A DNA stretch of 64,000 bases from Tenacibaculum gallaicum (GCF_003387615.1 NZ_QUNS01000003.1:332190-396189); one strand, 5' to 3'. Counted from the stretch's first letter, positions 37,398 to 46,530 are shown. Translations and numbers: made by a program. Notes: generated from the letters alone by a model not told the origin.

Positions 37398-37871
37398 ATG
37401 AAAAAAATCATAGCTCTTTTTATAACTGTATTAACATTAATGGCTTTTAATACAAATGATAGCGCCACCTATAAATGTATGATTCAGATGAAAAATTATA
37501 CTGGTGAAGGTGCTTACATCGCTATTTCATTATTAAACCCTAATGGAGAATACGAACAAACATTATACGTTCAAGGTGATGATGAAGAATGGTACTCTGA
37601 TATTACTGAATGGTGGAAATTCCAAGGAAAGGTTCGTACAGATATTGATGCTGTTACTGGTGCAACCATTAGTGGAGGTAACCGAGCAATTACCGTTTTA
37701 AAAATTGATAACGATAAAATTAACAAAGGATATAAAATTAGATTTGAATCGGCTGTAGAAGATCAAGAATACTATAAAGACGATGTAGAATTTGAATTAA
37801 CTACCAATAATCTTAAAGGTAAATTTGAAGGAAATGGATTTATTCGTTACATCCGTTTAATGCCTCAGTAA
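37398..37871 (+). CDS. DUF2271 domain protein
   Basis: A 157-residue exported protein. Signal peptide about 1-17 (MKKIIALFITVLTLMAF). The body fits DUF2271: YIAISLLNPNGEYEQTLYVQG, DDEEWYSDITEWWKFQ, DAVTGATISGGNR, and a C-terminal beta-sheet. The VTGATISGG piece resembles the flavinylation-type motif D(G)xTGAT seen in FMN-bearing proteins, and DUF2271 proteins are often next to PepSY-type membrane reductases, as here (27 bp before one). Covalent FMN at that Thr is a reasonable but unproven idea. Confidence 0.85.
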   Translation: MKKIIALFITVLTLMAFNTNDSATYKCMIQMKNYTGEGAYIAISLLNPNGEYEQTLYVQGDDEEWYSDITEWWKFQGKVRTDIDAVTGATISGGNRAITVLKIDNDKINKGYKIRFESAVEDQEYYKDDVEFELTTNNLKGKFEGNGFIRYIRLMPQ

Positions 37872-37898
37872 TTTTATCAATAGAAATAGCTAACAAAA

Positions 37899-40076
37899 AT
37901 GACCACTTCTATATGGAGATATAGCCACTTAACCTTGGCTATATCTTCTTTCCTTTTTTTACTCATTGCTTCATTAACAGGTATTATTTTAGCTTTTGAA
38001 CCTATTTCAAAACAGCTTTCAGACTATAGTATTTCTAATACTGAAAAAATAACGCTTGCAGAAACTATTTCTGAACTTCAAAAGCAATATGATGAAATAA
38101 TTTCTATCTCTGTTGACGAAAATGATTTTGTATCGGCTTCTGTTGTTACTAAAGAAGGAAAAAGTGACACATTTTATGTAAATCCAACTACAGGAAAAAA
38201 GTTAGGTGATATTGCAAAAAAGAAATCTATTTTTCAGTTTGCTACGAGCTTACACAGGTCTTTATTTTTAAAATCTACAGGAAGGTTTATTGTTGGTTTT
38301 ATTTCTTTTTTACTTTGTTTAATTGCGGTAACCGGGCTCATACTTATTACCAAAAGACAAGGTGGGTTTAAAAAGCTTTTTTCTAAAGTTGTAAAAGAAA
38401 ATTTTGAACAGTATTACCACATTATTATTGGTCGTTACACGCTTATTCCTATTATTATCATCACGCTGACAGGGGTATATTTATCGTTAGATCGGTTTTC
38501 AGTGCTACCAACAGAAAAAATTAAACACTCTTACGATTTTTCTTCGGATTCCTCTAATAAAAAAATAACACTTGCTGAATTTCCTGCATTTAAAAATACC
38601 ACTTTAAATAAAGTAAAAAGTGTTGAATTTCCTTTTTCTGAAGATGAGGAAGATTACTTTTTTGTAAAACTAACCGATAGTGAGCTACTAATTCATCAGT
38701 ATACAGGAACTATCATTAGTAAAGAAAACCTTTCGTTAACCAGCATACTCTTAAACTGGAGTTTATTATTACATACAGGAAACGGAACTATTATTTGGTC
38801 AATTGTATTGTTACTTGCTTCAACATCTATCCTGTTTTTTATCTATTCAGGCTTTGCGATGACCTTCAGCAGAACACAAAAAAGATCGCTACCTAAAAAT
38901 AAAATAAGCAAAGACAATGCTGAAATCGTCATTTTAGTAGGTTCAGAAACAAACAACACCTACCCTTTTGCTTCGTCTTTATACAATGCTTTAATTAAAA
39001 ACGGTAAAACCGTTTTCATTGACGTCTTAAACAATTATACTTCGTATAAAAATGCGAAACATCTAATTATATTAACTTCAACTTATGGAGAAGGTGAAGC
39101 TCCTTCTAACGCTTCTAAATTCTTACAGCTAGTTCAGCAAACAACTATTCAAAACCCTATAAGCTATTCAGTAGTTGGTTTTGGCTCAAGAGCATATCCT
39201 CATTTTTGTCAATTTGCTATTGATATAGATAGTACACTACAACAATTCCCAAACTTTAAAACACTTTTACCTGTTTATAAAATCAATAATCAATCGTTTC
39301 AAGATTTTAAAACTTGGGGACATTTATGGAGTGAAAAAACTAGCATACAGTTTGAACTAACACAAGAGATAAAAAAGCATAAAAAACAACAAGTTTTTAC
39401 CACAGTTTCTAAAACTGATTTAAATAATGATGATTCCTTTTTGGTCCGCTTACAACCAACTAAAAAAATTCGTTTTAACTCGGGTGATTTACTAGCTATC
39501 ACTCCAAAAAAAGACAATATTGAACGCTTGTACTCAGTTGGAAAAATAGATAATAATATTATACTAAGTATAAAAAAGCATGAACTTGGAGTATGCTCTA
39601 ACCTACTCTATCAACTAAAAGAAAACGAACCAATTCAAGCAAATATCCAACAAAATAAAGACTTCTATTTTCCTAAGAAAAAGAAAGAAGTAATCCTAAT
39701 TGCTAACGGAACAGGTATTGCTCCTTTTTTAGGAATGTTACAACATAAAAATGGTACAAAAGCGCATTTATTCTGGGGTGGTAGAACTAAAGAGTCTCTA
39801 AGAATGTATACTCCTTTGTTAAAAAACATGGAGCAAAACAATATTCATATTGCTTACTCTCAAGAACAAGATAAAGAATATGTACAAGATTTGCTATTAA
39901 AAAAAGAAACTATAATTACTACTGTTTTACAAAACGGTGGAACGATTATGATTTGTGGCTCTATTAAAATGTTAAAAGGTGTTGAGAAAGTATTAGAACA
40001 GATAACTTCAAATAAACTAAACACATCTTTAGACCACTTTAAAAAGAATAATCAAATCAAAACAGATTGTTATTAG
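37899..40076 (+). CDS. PepSY-flavodoxin-FAD reductase fusion, membrane
   Basis: A 725-residue fusion. Residues about 1-335 are a PepSY-associated membrane region with helices near 10-33, 143-163, 185-205 and 300-325, and HRSLFLKSTGRFIVGF plus YHIIIGRYTLIPII holding likely heme-binding His. About 343-475 is a flavodoxin-like FMN domain (VILVGSETNNTYPFA, TSTYGEGEAPSNASKF). About 490-725 is a ferredoxin-reductase-like module with LIANGTGIAPFLGML, HLFWGGRTKESL and TIMICGSIKMLKGVE. This layout matches membrane sulfite-reductase-like flavoproteins that pass NAD(P)H electrons to periplasmic acceptors. Last gene of the receptor operon, suggesting reduction of imported ferric ligand (inference). Confidence 0.88.
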   Translation: MTTSIWRYSHLTLAISSFLFLLIASLTGIILAFEPISKQLSDYSISNTEKITLAETISELQKQYDEIISISVDENDFVSASVVTKEGKSDTFYVNPTTGKKLGDIAKKKSIFQFATSLHRSLFLKSTGRFIVGFISFLLCLIAVTGLILITKRQGGFKKLFSKVVKENFEQYYHIIIGRYTLIPIIIITLTGVYLSLDRFSVLPTEKIKHSYDFSSDSSNKKITLAEFPAFKNTTLNKVKSVEFPFSEDEEDYFFVKLTDSELLIHQYTGTIISKENLSLTSILLNWSLLLHTGNGTIIWSIVLLLASTSILFFIYSGFAMTFSRTQKRSLPKNKISKDNAEIVILVGSETNNTYPFASSLYNALIKNGKTVFIDVLNNYTSYKNAKHLIILTSTYGEGEAPSNASKFLQLVQQTTIQNPISYSVVGFGSRAYPHFCQFAIDIDSTLQQFPNFKTLLPVYKINNQSFQDFKTWGHLWSEKTSIQFELTQEIKKHKKQQVFTTVSKTDLNNDDSFLVRLQPTKKIRFNSGDLLAITPKKDNIERLYSVGKIDNNIILSIKKHELGVCSNLLYQLKENEPIQANIQQNKDFYFPKKKKEVILIANGTGIAPFLGMLQHKNGTKAHLFWGGRTKESLRMYTPLLKNMEQNNIHIAYSQEQDKEYVQDLLLKKETIITTVLQNGGTIMICGSIKMLKGVEKVLEQITSNKLNTSLDHFKKNNQIKTDCY

Positions 40077-40124
40077 AAGATAAAAAACAATTTCTCTGTT
40101 AGAATACAATCAAGATATTTAGAT

Positions 40125-40168
40125 TACCCAATTGTCAAGTAGTAACTTGATAATTGGGTATATTTTTT
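40125..40168 (+). terminator. Strong terminator closing the iron operon
   Basis: Sixteen-bp stem TACCCAATTGTCAAGT / ACTTGATAATTGGGTA with one G-U pair, AGTA loop, then TATTTTTTCT. It ends the transcript from 32480. Confidence 0.85.
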
Positions 40169-40199
40169 CTACATTTAATTACCTTTCATATAAAAATCA

Positions 40200-40269
40200 A
40201 CGAATTCTAATTTATCTACTACGAATTCTAATTTACCCCCAATTAGCCTCTACATCTGTGGTAATTTTG
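40200..40269 (+). promoter_or_regulatory. Direct-repeat operator and promoter before the 40290 operon
   Basis: ACGAATTCTAATTTA occurs twice in the same orientation (40200-40214 and 40221-40235) with an exact 21-bp period. A -7 box TAATTTTG follows at 40262-40269, 20 bp before the ATG. A pair of direct repeats two helical turns apart is the binding geometry of LytTR regulators, and one is encoded 3.5 kb downstream. Confidence 0.55.
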
Positions 40270-40289
40270 ATCATATAAAAACAACAATT

Positions 40290-40505
40290 ATGTGGTCAAA
40301 CAACAATTACTCATCAGTACTAAAAATGTATTTGGAGAAATACACAAGTTTAAAATTACAAATAAACACAAGCGGATTAATCGCTTCTGTTGAAAAACAA
40401 GAAAACGGTCAGTGGATTAACGACCGAAACCTTCCTAACATTTTAAATAAACTATCATCTAGTATGAACTTAGGAAAGGATGTAACCATCATTTTACAAC
40501 AATAA
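40290..40505 (+). CDS. Small hypothetical protein
   Basis: A 71-residue soluble protein: MWSNNNYSSVLKMYLEKY at the start, LKLQINTSGLIASVEKQENG in the middle, and MNLGKDVTIILQQ at the end. No signal peptide or membrane helix. Not recognised. It is the first gene after a good promoter and lies 26 bp before a lipoprotein gene, so probably co-transcribed. An alpha-plus-beta fold is likely; nothing more can be said. Confidence 0.6.
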   Translation: MWSNNNYSSVLKMYLEKYTSLKLQINTSGLIASVEKQENGQWINDRNLPNILNKLSSSMNLGKDVTIILQQ

Positions 40506-40531
40506 TTATATTAACCTTAAAACAAAAAACT

Positions 40532-41626
40532 ATGAAACAAAACATTTTAAAAGTAGGTACAGTAATGGGATTACTACTACTAATCGGAGTATTTTCAAGT
40601 TGTAACAACACAAAAAGCGACAATAAAAATCAAGAACTGGGAAACATTGCTACCACTGAAGAAACAATTGAAAAATCAGTTGTGGAATACAGAAATCCCA
40701 TAGTATTTATTACAGGGAATGACAAAGGAAATAATCATTTTTATGACAGTGCCAGAGTATATTTTAAAGAAAAAAACTACCAAATAATCAATGGCAAGTA
40801 TTCAGTAGAAGAAATTATTTCTTGGATGAACAACAATGCTACTGAAAATCCTTACGGAGAAGTTCATATCGTAAATAACAACAATCCTTTCCGAGCAATG
40901 AATTTAGAAACTGTAGTTAATGGAGATAAAGTAACCGCTGAAACGTTGCAAAAAACAATTACTAAAGGTGCATTACCCTCAGTAAAAAATGAAGCTATTA
41001 CAGATGATACTAGAATTATTTTTCACACCAATCAATTGGCTGAAAACACTGATTTAGTAAACACTTTAAAAAGTGCTTTTATAACCGAAAGTAAAATCCC
41101 TCAAGTAGTTGCATCACCATACTACAATGTTTTTGGAGGTGAATTTTCAAACCATTATTTAGCACAACCGTACTATGTATTTTATCCAACAGCTAATTCA
41201 CCTGGAAAAGTAGATTTATCAAAAGAAATCGCTAAAAAATATCCAGAAGAAAAGGAAATTTCTTGGTACGATGCTTTAAACAATGAAAGAGAGCGTTATG
41301 TAGGTGAACCTTATACAATTCATTATAGTATTCCTGTAAATCTAGAATTAGATTATCATAACTCTGACAACGAAATTCCTCACTTTGTAATGCAAGAAGA
41401 AATCATGGATTTCATTGCTAGTGAAGAAGATTTAATGAAAGAAGTTGAGAAAACAACTATTCCTGTAGAAAAATTCAGATGGACGTATACTGTAAAAAAC
41501 AGTCAGTTAATTATAAAAGGTAAATCTTCTGCACTATGTGTTTTAAAACCTTTAACAAAACCTTACGGTGAGTTAGAACATGTAAAACCAGACACCAACA
41601 ACAAACGTTTATACGCTATGAAGTAA
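40532..41626 (+). CDS. Hypothetical lipoprotein
   Basis: A 364-residue protein. The signal peptide ends in FSSC (Cys about 24), so lipid-anchored and probably periplasmic or outer-membrane. No known domain recognised. Notable parts are IVFITGNDKGNNHFYDSARV (about 57-76), YGEVHIVNNNNPFRAMNLE and ARIIFHTN-like TRIIFHTNQLAE, which read like an alpha/beta domain handling a ligand, and a C-terminal beta-rich tail. It follows the 71-residue gene and precedes a LytS-type kinase gene, with a palindromic repeat between. It may be a stress-linked envelope protein (weak inference). Confidence 0.7.
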   Translation: MKQNILKVGTVMGLLLLIGVFSSCNNTKSDNKNQELGNIATTEETIEKSVVEYRNPIVFITGNDKGNNHFYDSARVYFKEKNYQIINGKYSVEEIISWMNNNATENPYGEVHIVNNNNPFRAMNLETVVNGDKVTAETLQKTITKGALPSVKNEAITDDTRIIFHTNQLAENTDLVNTLKSAFITESKIPQVVASPYYNVFGGEFSNHYLAQPYYVFYPTANSPGKVDLSKEIAKKYPEEKEISWYDALNNERERYVGEPYTIHYSIPVNLELDYHNSDNEIPHFVMQEEIMDFIASEEDLMKEVEKTTIPVEKFRWTYTVKNSQLIIKGKSSALCVLKPLTKPYGELEHVKPDTNNKRLYAMK

Positions 41627-41645
41627 CTAATAATTGTTGAACAAG

Positions 41646-41715
41646 CGTCATTACGAACTTAGGGAAACCTCATAATAAAAGTAATTACTTCAACCTCCTT
41701 CTCTTCGTAATGACG
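41646..41715. repeat. Palindromic repeat overlapping the annotated 5' region of the kinase gene
   Basis: CGTCATTACGAA (41646-41657) and TTCGTAATGACG (41704-41715) are perfect 12-bp inverted arms with about 46 nt between them. The inner part holds AACCTCATAATAAAAGTAAT, related to the family A centres at 9.1-9.5 kb. The longest reading of the downstream gene would start inside its right arm. Confidence 0.65.
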
Positions 41716-41772
41716 TTTAATTTAAGTATGTTTGTTATAATGAAAACCCAACATCATATTACAAAAACAGCC

Positions 41773-43803
41773 ATGAGAAACAGTTTTGTATTGAGTACTC
41801 AAACACACTCAATACAAAATTTTGTTTTTTTATTACTAGGTTATTTTTTTTATGGACTGATAAGTGTTTCTGCCCAAAACCAACCTTTAAAAACCTACAC
41901 AAAAAATAACGGATTGCCTAGTTTACACATAAACGATGGTATTCAAGATAAAACTGGTTATGTATGGTTAGCTTCTAACAATGGACTAATCCAATTTAAT
42001 GGAAATGAGTTTACAACTTTTACCACAAAAAATGGATTAGCTTCCAACATCATCAATACCATTTCTACAAAAGGAAATACTATTTTTATTGGTACTGATA
42101 AAGGCTTAAGTTTAAAGAATCATCGTGGATTTTTTAATTTTGAAAGTAATAATGTTAACTGCATTTTAACCGTAAAAAACCATACTTTCTTAGGTACCGA
42201 TAAAGGTATTGTTAGAGTTCGTGAAGATTACCTTTCTCCCCTTCGCACCAATTTTCAAATTGATTTAAACCAAATAAATGACATCTTATTTGATGGAACA
42301 TTTTACTGGGTAGCTACGAATAAATCTTTATGGAAACTCGATAAACTCATCAACCCAGAAATTTTAAAAAGAATTGATGTAAATAATTACACCTCTATTT
42401 TAATTAATGGGAAAACTATCGTTGCAACTACCTACAATAATGGTCTTACGTTTATTACAAACGATAAAGTAGAAACGCAGACTATCACTGCACAAAATGC
42501 TACCAAGATAGAAAAAATCAATAATCAATTTTGGGTTATCTCTGAGGATAATGGTATTGAAGTACTAGATGCTAATTTTAATTTCGTTAAAAACATTAAT
42601 AAATATAACACCTTAACCACCAATGAAATTACTAGTGCTTTTCAAGATAATGAAAATAACACATGGGTTTCTACAAAAGATAAAGGAGTTTACTTTATTA
42701 AAAGTGATAAATCAGTACAAAAAAAGCCAACTATTTCTTTTGAAAACATCCAGGTTGTTTTTACAACCTTAGATAGTATTAACATTAATAACTACAACAA
42801 AACCCTGCAGCTTCCTGCTGATAAAAACCATATTTCTTTTTATTACAAAACAATAAACATAAACAACTCAAATAAGTTAGAATATCGCTATACACTCAAC
42901 AATCAAACCAGTCCTTGGAGTACTAAAAACGCTATTGATTTAGCTTATCTTTCTCCAGGAAACTATACATTTTCAGCTCAATCAAGAATTGGAAAAACAG
43001 AAAGTGATCCTATTGAGTTTAGTTTTTTTATCGACACACCTATCTATAAGAAAAGCTGGGTCATTTGGTCTAGCGTTGGATTAGCCTGTTTAATTTTAAC
43101 TCTCATTATTTGGTCATACATTCGAAGAATTCAAGCTAAGAATAAAACTAAAGTAGCGAAGCTAGAGCTGGAAAACCACTTAATATCACTAGAGCAAAAA
43201 GCATTACAATTACAGATGAATCCGCATTTTATTTTCAATGTTTTAAACGGAATTAAGGCATTAGGTAATTCGGGTAAATCTGTAGAGTTAAACGCTACAA
43301 TTAGTAAGTTTGCTACACTTTTACGTGGTGTTTTACACAACTCTAGACAAGAAGAAATTAGTTTAGCAGAAGAAATTACAACGTTAAAAAACTATATTGA
43401 ACTGGAACAACAGATGAACTCAAACACCTTTGAGTATTCTATAACTACAAACCTTACCATAGATTCTGAAGAAATTTTAATTCCGCCAATGCTTATACAA
43501 CCTTTTGTTGAGAATAGTATAAAACATGGAATTTCTTCTGTAGAAAATGGAAAAATTGAGATTAATTTCTCTGTAAAGAAAGACCTTTTACATTGTGAAA
43601 TAGTAGATAACGGGATTGGAATTCATCAATCGAAAGAACTAAAAAAAGTAAGCTCACATAAATCAGTAGCATTAAAAGTTACACAAGAGCGAATTCAAAA
43701 CCTCTCAAAAAAGAGTACTATTTCTATTAATGAAATATATAATGAAGAGAAAATAATAGGGACTAAAGTACTTTTTAAAATTCCTTTAAAAACTGATTTT
43801 TAA
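41773..43803 (+). CDS. LytS-type histidine kinase with beta-propeller sensor
   Basis: About 676 residues from the chosen start. Signal peptide (MRNSFVLSTQTHSIQNFVFL onward to SVSAQ). Two-component-propeller repeats about 40-330 (GYVWLASNNGLIQFNG, FIGTDKGLSLKN, TWVSTKDKGVYFI). A Y_Y_Y domain, about 345-435 (ISFYYKTININNSNKLEYRY). A membrane helix near 445-465. A His_kinase domain with LQLQMNPHFIFNVLNGIKAL and a C-terminal HATPase (PFVENSIKHGISS, DNGIGI). An earlier ATG at 41710 lies in a palindromic repeat and one at 41740 precedes a long leader. TATGTTTG (41727-41734) would place transcription start near 41741, favouring the 41773 ATG. The response regulator follows after 3 bp. Confidence 0.88.
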   Translation: MRNSFVLSTQTHSIQNFVFLLLGYFFYGLISVSAQNQPLKTYTKNNGLPSLHINDGIQDKTGYVWLASNNGLIQFNGNEFTTFTTKNGLASNIINTISTKGNTIFIGTDKGLSLKNHRGFFNFESNNVNCILTVKNHTFLGTDKGIVRVREDYLSPLRTNFQIDLNQINDILFDGTFYWVATNKSLWKLDKLINPEILKRIDVNNYTSILINGKTIVATTYNNGLTFITNDKVETQTITAQNATKIEKINNQFWVISEDNGIEVLDANFNFVKNINKYNTLTTNEITSAFQDNENNTWVSTKDKGVYFIKSDKSVQKKPTISFENIQVVFTTLDSININNYNKTLQLPADKNHISFYYKTININNSNKLEYRYTLNNQTSPWSTKNAIDLAYLSPGNYTFSAQSRIGKTESDPIEFSFFIDTPIYKKSWVIWSSVGLACLILTLIIWSYIRRIQAKNKTKVAKLELENHLISLEQKALQLQMNPHFIFNVLNGIKALGNSGKSVELNATISKFATLLRGVLHNSRQEEISLAEEITTLKNYIELEQQMNSNTFEYSITTNLTIDSEEILIPPMLIQPFVENSIKHGISSVENGKIEINFSVKKDLLHCEIVDNGIGIHQSKELKKVSSHKSVALKVTQERIQNLSKKSTISINEIYNEEKIIGTKVLFKIPLKTDF

Positions 43804-43806
43804 AAC

Positions 43807-44556
43807 ATGACAAAACTTACTGCAATTTTAGTAGATGACATGCCTACTGCTTTAAATATGTTGCAAAACGACCTTACTCAGTTTCATCCAGAAATTGAAA
43901 TTATTGGCACTGCTAAAAGTGTGGTTGAGGCTTCAAAAGTTTTACGTAAACAACAACCAGATATTTTATTTTTAGATATTATGTTAGGTGATGGTACAGG
44001 TTTCGATGTTTTAGAAATTCACCCAAACCTATCTTCAAAAATTATTTTTGTTACAGCTAGTGACGAGTATGCTATTAAAGCTTTTAAGTTTGCTGCTATT
44101 GATTATGTACTAAAACCATATTCGAATGAAGACTTAACAAATGCTATTAGTAAAGCAAAAAATCAAATTAAACCCGATAAAGAACAGTTAACAGTACTTC
44201 AACAATCCATTACAAAACCGAGTCAACGTCCTAAAAAGATATCATTAAACACTTCTAATAAGATAATGGTGGTAAATTTAGATGATATTGTCCGTTGTCA
44301 GTCGGATAATAATTACACTGAGTTTTTTATGAATGATGGACAAAAAATATTGGTTGGAAAAACTCTAAAATACTTTGCTGACATGTTAAAAGAATTAGAT
44401 TTCTTAAGAGTTCACCAAAGCCATCTAATTAATATTCAGTTTATTAAAGAATTTATAAAATCTGATGGTGGTTATTTAGTTTTAAAAAACAAAACAACGG
44501 TTCCTGTTTCAGTTCGTAAAAAAAATGAAGTTATTAGCGTTTTAGAAAAAATGTAA
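43807..44556 (+). CDS. LytTR response regulator
   Basis: A 249-residue regulator. Receiver about 1-125: LVDDMPTALNML, phospho-Asp in DILFLDIMLGDGTGFDVL, conserved VTASDEYAIKAFKFAAIDYVLKPYS. LytTR domain about 150-249: KKISLNTSNKIMVVNLDDIV, CQSDNNYTEFFMNDG, LRVHQSHLINIQFIKEF, LKNKTTVPVSVRKKNEV. It is the natural partner of the LytS-type kinase encoded 3 bp upstream. The direct repeats at 40200-40235 are a candidate site for it. Confidence 0.95.
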   Translation: MTKLTAILVDDMPTALNMLQNDLTQFHPEIEIIGTAKSVVEASKVLRKQQPDILFLDIMLGDGTGFDVLEIHPNLSSKIIFVTASDEYAIKAFKFAAIDYVLKPYSNEDLTNAISKAKNQIKPDKEQLTVLQQSITKPSQRPKKISLNTSNKIMVVNLDDIVRCQSDNNYTEFFMNDGQKILVGKTLKYFADMLKELDFLRVHQSHLINIQFIKEFIKSDGGYLVLKNKTTVPVSVRKKNEVISVLEKM

Positions 44557-44651
44557 TTACCGTTTTTTTCCTATTTCCTCAGGTTTTTTAACACTTTTGT
44601 TAAAGTTTTATTAATTTTTTATTTACCTTAGTGTTTATAAACTAAAAAAAT

Positions 44652-45209
44652 ATGGTTGCATTTAAACCGGAAAAAGGTAGGTTATTAATTGCTGAACCAG
44701 CAATTTTAAATGATAGTTCTTTTAAAAGAGCTATTGTTTTACTTACTGAGCATAATGAAAAAAGTTCAGTGGGTTTTATTTTAAACAGACCTTTAGACCA
44801 CGTACTTAGCGATTTAGTTCCTGAGATAGACTGTGATTTCACAGTATATCAAGGCGGACCAGTAGAACAGGATAATTTATATTTTATCCATAAAGTTCCA
44901 CACTTGCTTCCTAATAGTATTGAAGTTGCAAACGGTATTTACTGGGGGGGTGATTTTGACCTTTTAAAAGAGTTATTAAACAATAAACAGTTAAAGGCTG
45001 GTGATATTCGTTTCTTTTTAGGATATTCTGGTTGGGGAACAAGCCAACTGGAAGAAGAGTTATTAATGAATTCTTGGTTTATTGCAGAGAACGACTACGA
45101 AAATATTTTGACCACCAATGATCGAAATTTTTGGAAAGACAAGTTACTCCAACGAGGTGGAAAGTATAAAATTTGGGCTAACGCTCCTAGCGATATTCAA
45201 ATGAACTAG
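44652..45209 (+). CDS. YqgE/AlgH family protein
   Basis: A 185-residue soluble protein of the conserved YqgE/AlgH family: KGRLLIAEPAILNDSSFKRAI, LTEHNEKSSVGFILNRPL, YQGGPVEQDNLYFIHK, IYWGGDFDLLKELL, FLGYSGWGTSQLEEE. Function unclear in general; the protein is widely conserved. The start is the first ATG after a short AT-rich gap. Its stop codon lies in a hairpin shared with the convergent aminotransferase gene. Confidence 0.92.
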   Translation: MVAFKPEKGRLLIAEPAILNDSSFKRAIVLLTEHNEKSSVGFILNRPLDHVLSDLVPEIDCDFTVYQGGPVEQDNLYFIHKVPHLLPNSIEVANGIYWGGDFDLLKELLNNKQLKAGDIRFFLGYSGWGTSQLEEELLMNSWFIAENDYENILTTNDRNFWKDKLLQRGGKYKIWANAPSDIQMN

Positions 45210-45221
45210 CCCTAGCTAGTT
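45204..45221. terminator. Hairpin covering both convergent stop codons
   Basis: AACTAGC / GCTAGTT with a CCTA loop. The plus-strand stop (45207-45209) and the minus-strand stop (45212-45214) both lie inside it. Too short to be a strong terminator. Confidence 0.4.
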
Positions 45222-46042
45222 ACTATTGCAAGCTTTAAGCTACTTTTTATTTTATTTGTTATCTCTGTTGAAAACTCTTTTTTACGATAATTGGTAACTG
45301 ACTGAATTCCAACAATGGCGTTGGTTATAAAAACTTCATCTGCTTTTTGAATTTCAAAAGGAGAAATAGTTGTTTCTTCTATTGTATATTCTGGATGTTT
45401 TTCTATAATTTCAATTACTTTTTTTCTGATAATTCCTTTAATACAGCCTTCAGTTAAAGCAGGTGTTTTTATAACTCCTTCTTTTATTATAAAAATATTT
45501 CCGTTAATAGCTTCAACAACCCCTTTACGTTCATTTAGTAAAATACAGTTATCTAAATCATTTTCTTCAGCAAAAACAGCAGCCAATGTATTCAACATTC
45601 TGTTTGTTGTTTTAATTGTTGAAAGTAACCCTGAATAATTATAAAAATCTTTAAAAACATCCATTCTATACACCTCTTTTTCTGTATATTCTAATGGAGT
45701 TCCTTCAATAATATAATCTATCTCGTTTGTAACGGGTGTATATAAACCACCATCTTTTCTAAAAACAGTTAATCGCACTCTATAAGTAGAAGATTCAGGT
45801 AATTCCTTTATTACCTGAAGGATTTCATCTTGTAAAAACTCAAGGGTAAACTTCATAGGTATCTTCATACGAAGCATTCGCATTGATGCCATTAATCTAA
45901 AATAATGATCTTCAACAAAAACAACTTTACCGTTTAATACTTTGATTGTTTCAAAAATAGCATCTCCATATTTAAAAGCTCTATTCTTTGTTGAAATTTG
46001 TACTTCGTTATCAGAAATTAAAGTTCCATTAAAGTTTACCAT
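45212..46042 (-). CDS. Aminotransferase class IV (BCAT/ADC lyase type)
   Basis: A 276-residue PLP enzyme of the branched-chain aminotransferase / 4-amino-4-deoxychorismate lyase fold. Motifs: AFKYGDAIFETIKV near the N-terminus, IKTTNRMLNTLAAVFAEENDLD in the middle with the PLP-Lys (about 150), LNERKGVVEAINGNIFII, ALTEGCIKGIIRKKVIEI, DEVFITNAIVGIQSV. In Bacteroidetes such single genes are usually annotated as PabC-like or class IV aminotransferase. The substrate is not resolved by sequence alone. Confidence 0.88.
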   Translation of the reverse strand: MVNFNGTLISDNEVQISTKNRAFKYGDAIFETIKVLNGKVVFVEDHYFRLMASMRMLRMKIPMKFTLEFLQDEILQVIKELPESSTYRVRLTVFRKDGGLYTPVTNEIDYIIEGTPLEYTEKEVYRMDVFKDFYNYSGLLSTIKTTNRMLNTLAAVFAEENDLDNCILLNERKGVVEAINGNIFIIKEGVIKTPALTEGCIKGIIRKKVIEIIEKHPEYTIEETTISPFEIQKADEVFITNAIVGIQSVTNYRKKEFSTEITNKIKSSLKLAIVTS

Positions 46043-46095
46043 TTCTTAAAATTTTAATTGCAAACTTACAATTTAGGTGAATATTAGCCACAAAA

Positions 46096-46119
46096 AAACT
46101 CGACAAAATTGCCGAGTTT
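46096..46119 (-). terminator. Terminator of the START-like gene
   Basis: AAACTCG / CGAGTTT stem with a 10-nt loop. On the minus strand it is followed by TTTTTTT and lies just downstream of the START-like gene. Confidence 0.7.
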
Positions 46120-46146
46120 ACCTTTTAGTTCTTTTCTCCTTGTGTG

Positions 46147-46530
46147 TTAAGCTCCTATTGTATGCTTTAATTCTTCTATTTGATTTTGCCAAAGCATTTT
46201 TGCTTCCTCAGCATCGTCTTCATCATCAGCAAAATCTGTAACAATTACAGCAACATCTTTTGTTAATGGATCTACTTCTATTTTAAACTCAAAATAACTA
46301 TCATCACCCTCACTTTCAGTCCATTTAAACTTAATACGCTCATCTGTTTTCTTGGTAATAATCTTTGCCTCTTCTTCAGAATCATCCCAAATAAAAGTAA
46401 TAAGCTTTCCTCGTGAATTCACTCTGTCTGCAAACCATTCTTCTAAACCTGCTGGTGTTGCAAAATATTGGTATAACATACTTGGAGATGCATGAATAGG
46501 AAACTCTAACTCAAATTTAACTTTGCTCAT
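46147..46530 (-). CDS. START-like domain protein (SRPBCC superfamily)
   Basis: A 127-residue single-domain protein of the START-like/AHSA1 fold: FELEFPIHASPSMLYQYFATP, AGLEEWFADRV, an ITFIWDDSEEEAKII strand, RIKFKWTESEGDDSYFEFK and a long C-terminal helix (EEAKMLWQNQIEELKHTIG). Strongly acidic. Small hydrophobic-ligand or regulatory binding is typical of the fold, but no ligand is known. Monocistronic, with the tRNA-Met gene divergent upstream. Confidence 0.9.
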   Translation of the reverse strand: MSKVKFELEFPIHASPSMLYQYFATPAGLEEWFADRVNSRGKLITFIWDDSEEEAKIITKKTDERIKFKWTESEGDDSYFEFKIEVDPLTKDVAVIVTDFADDEDDAEEAKMLWQNQIEELKHTIGA

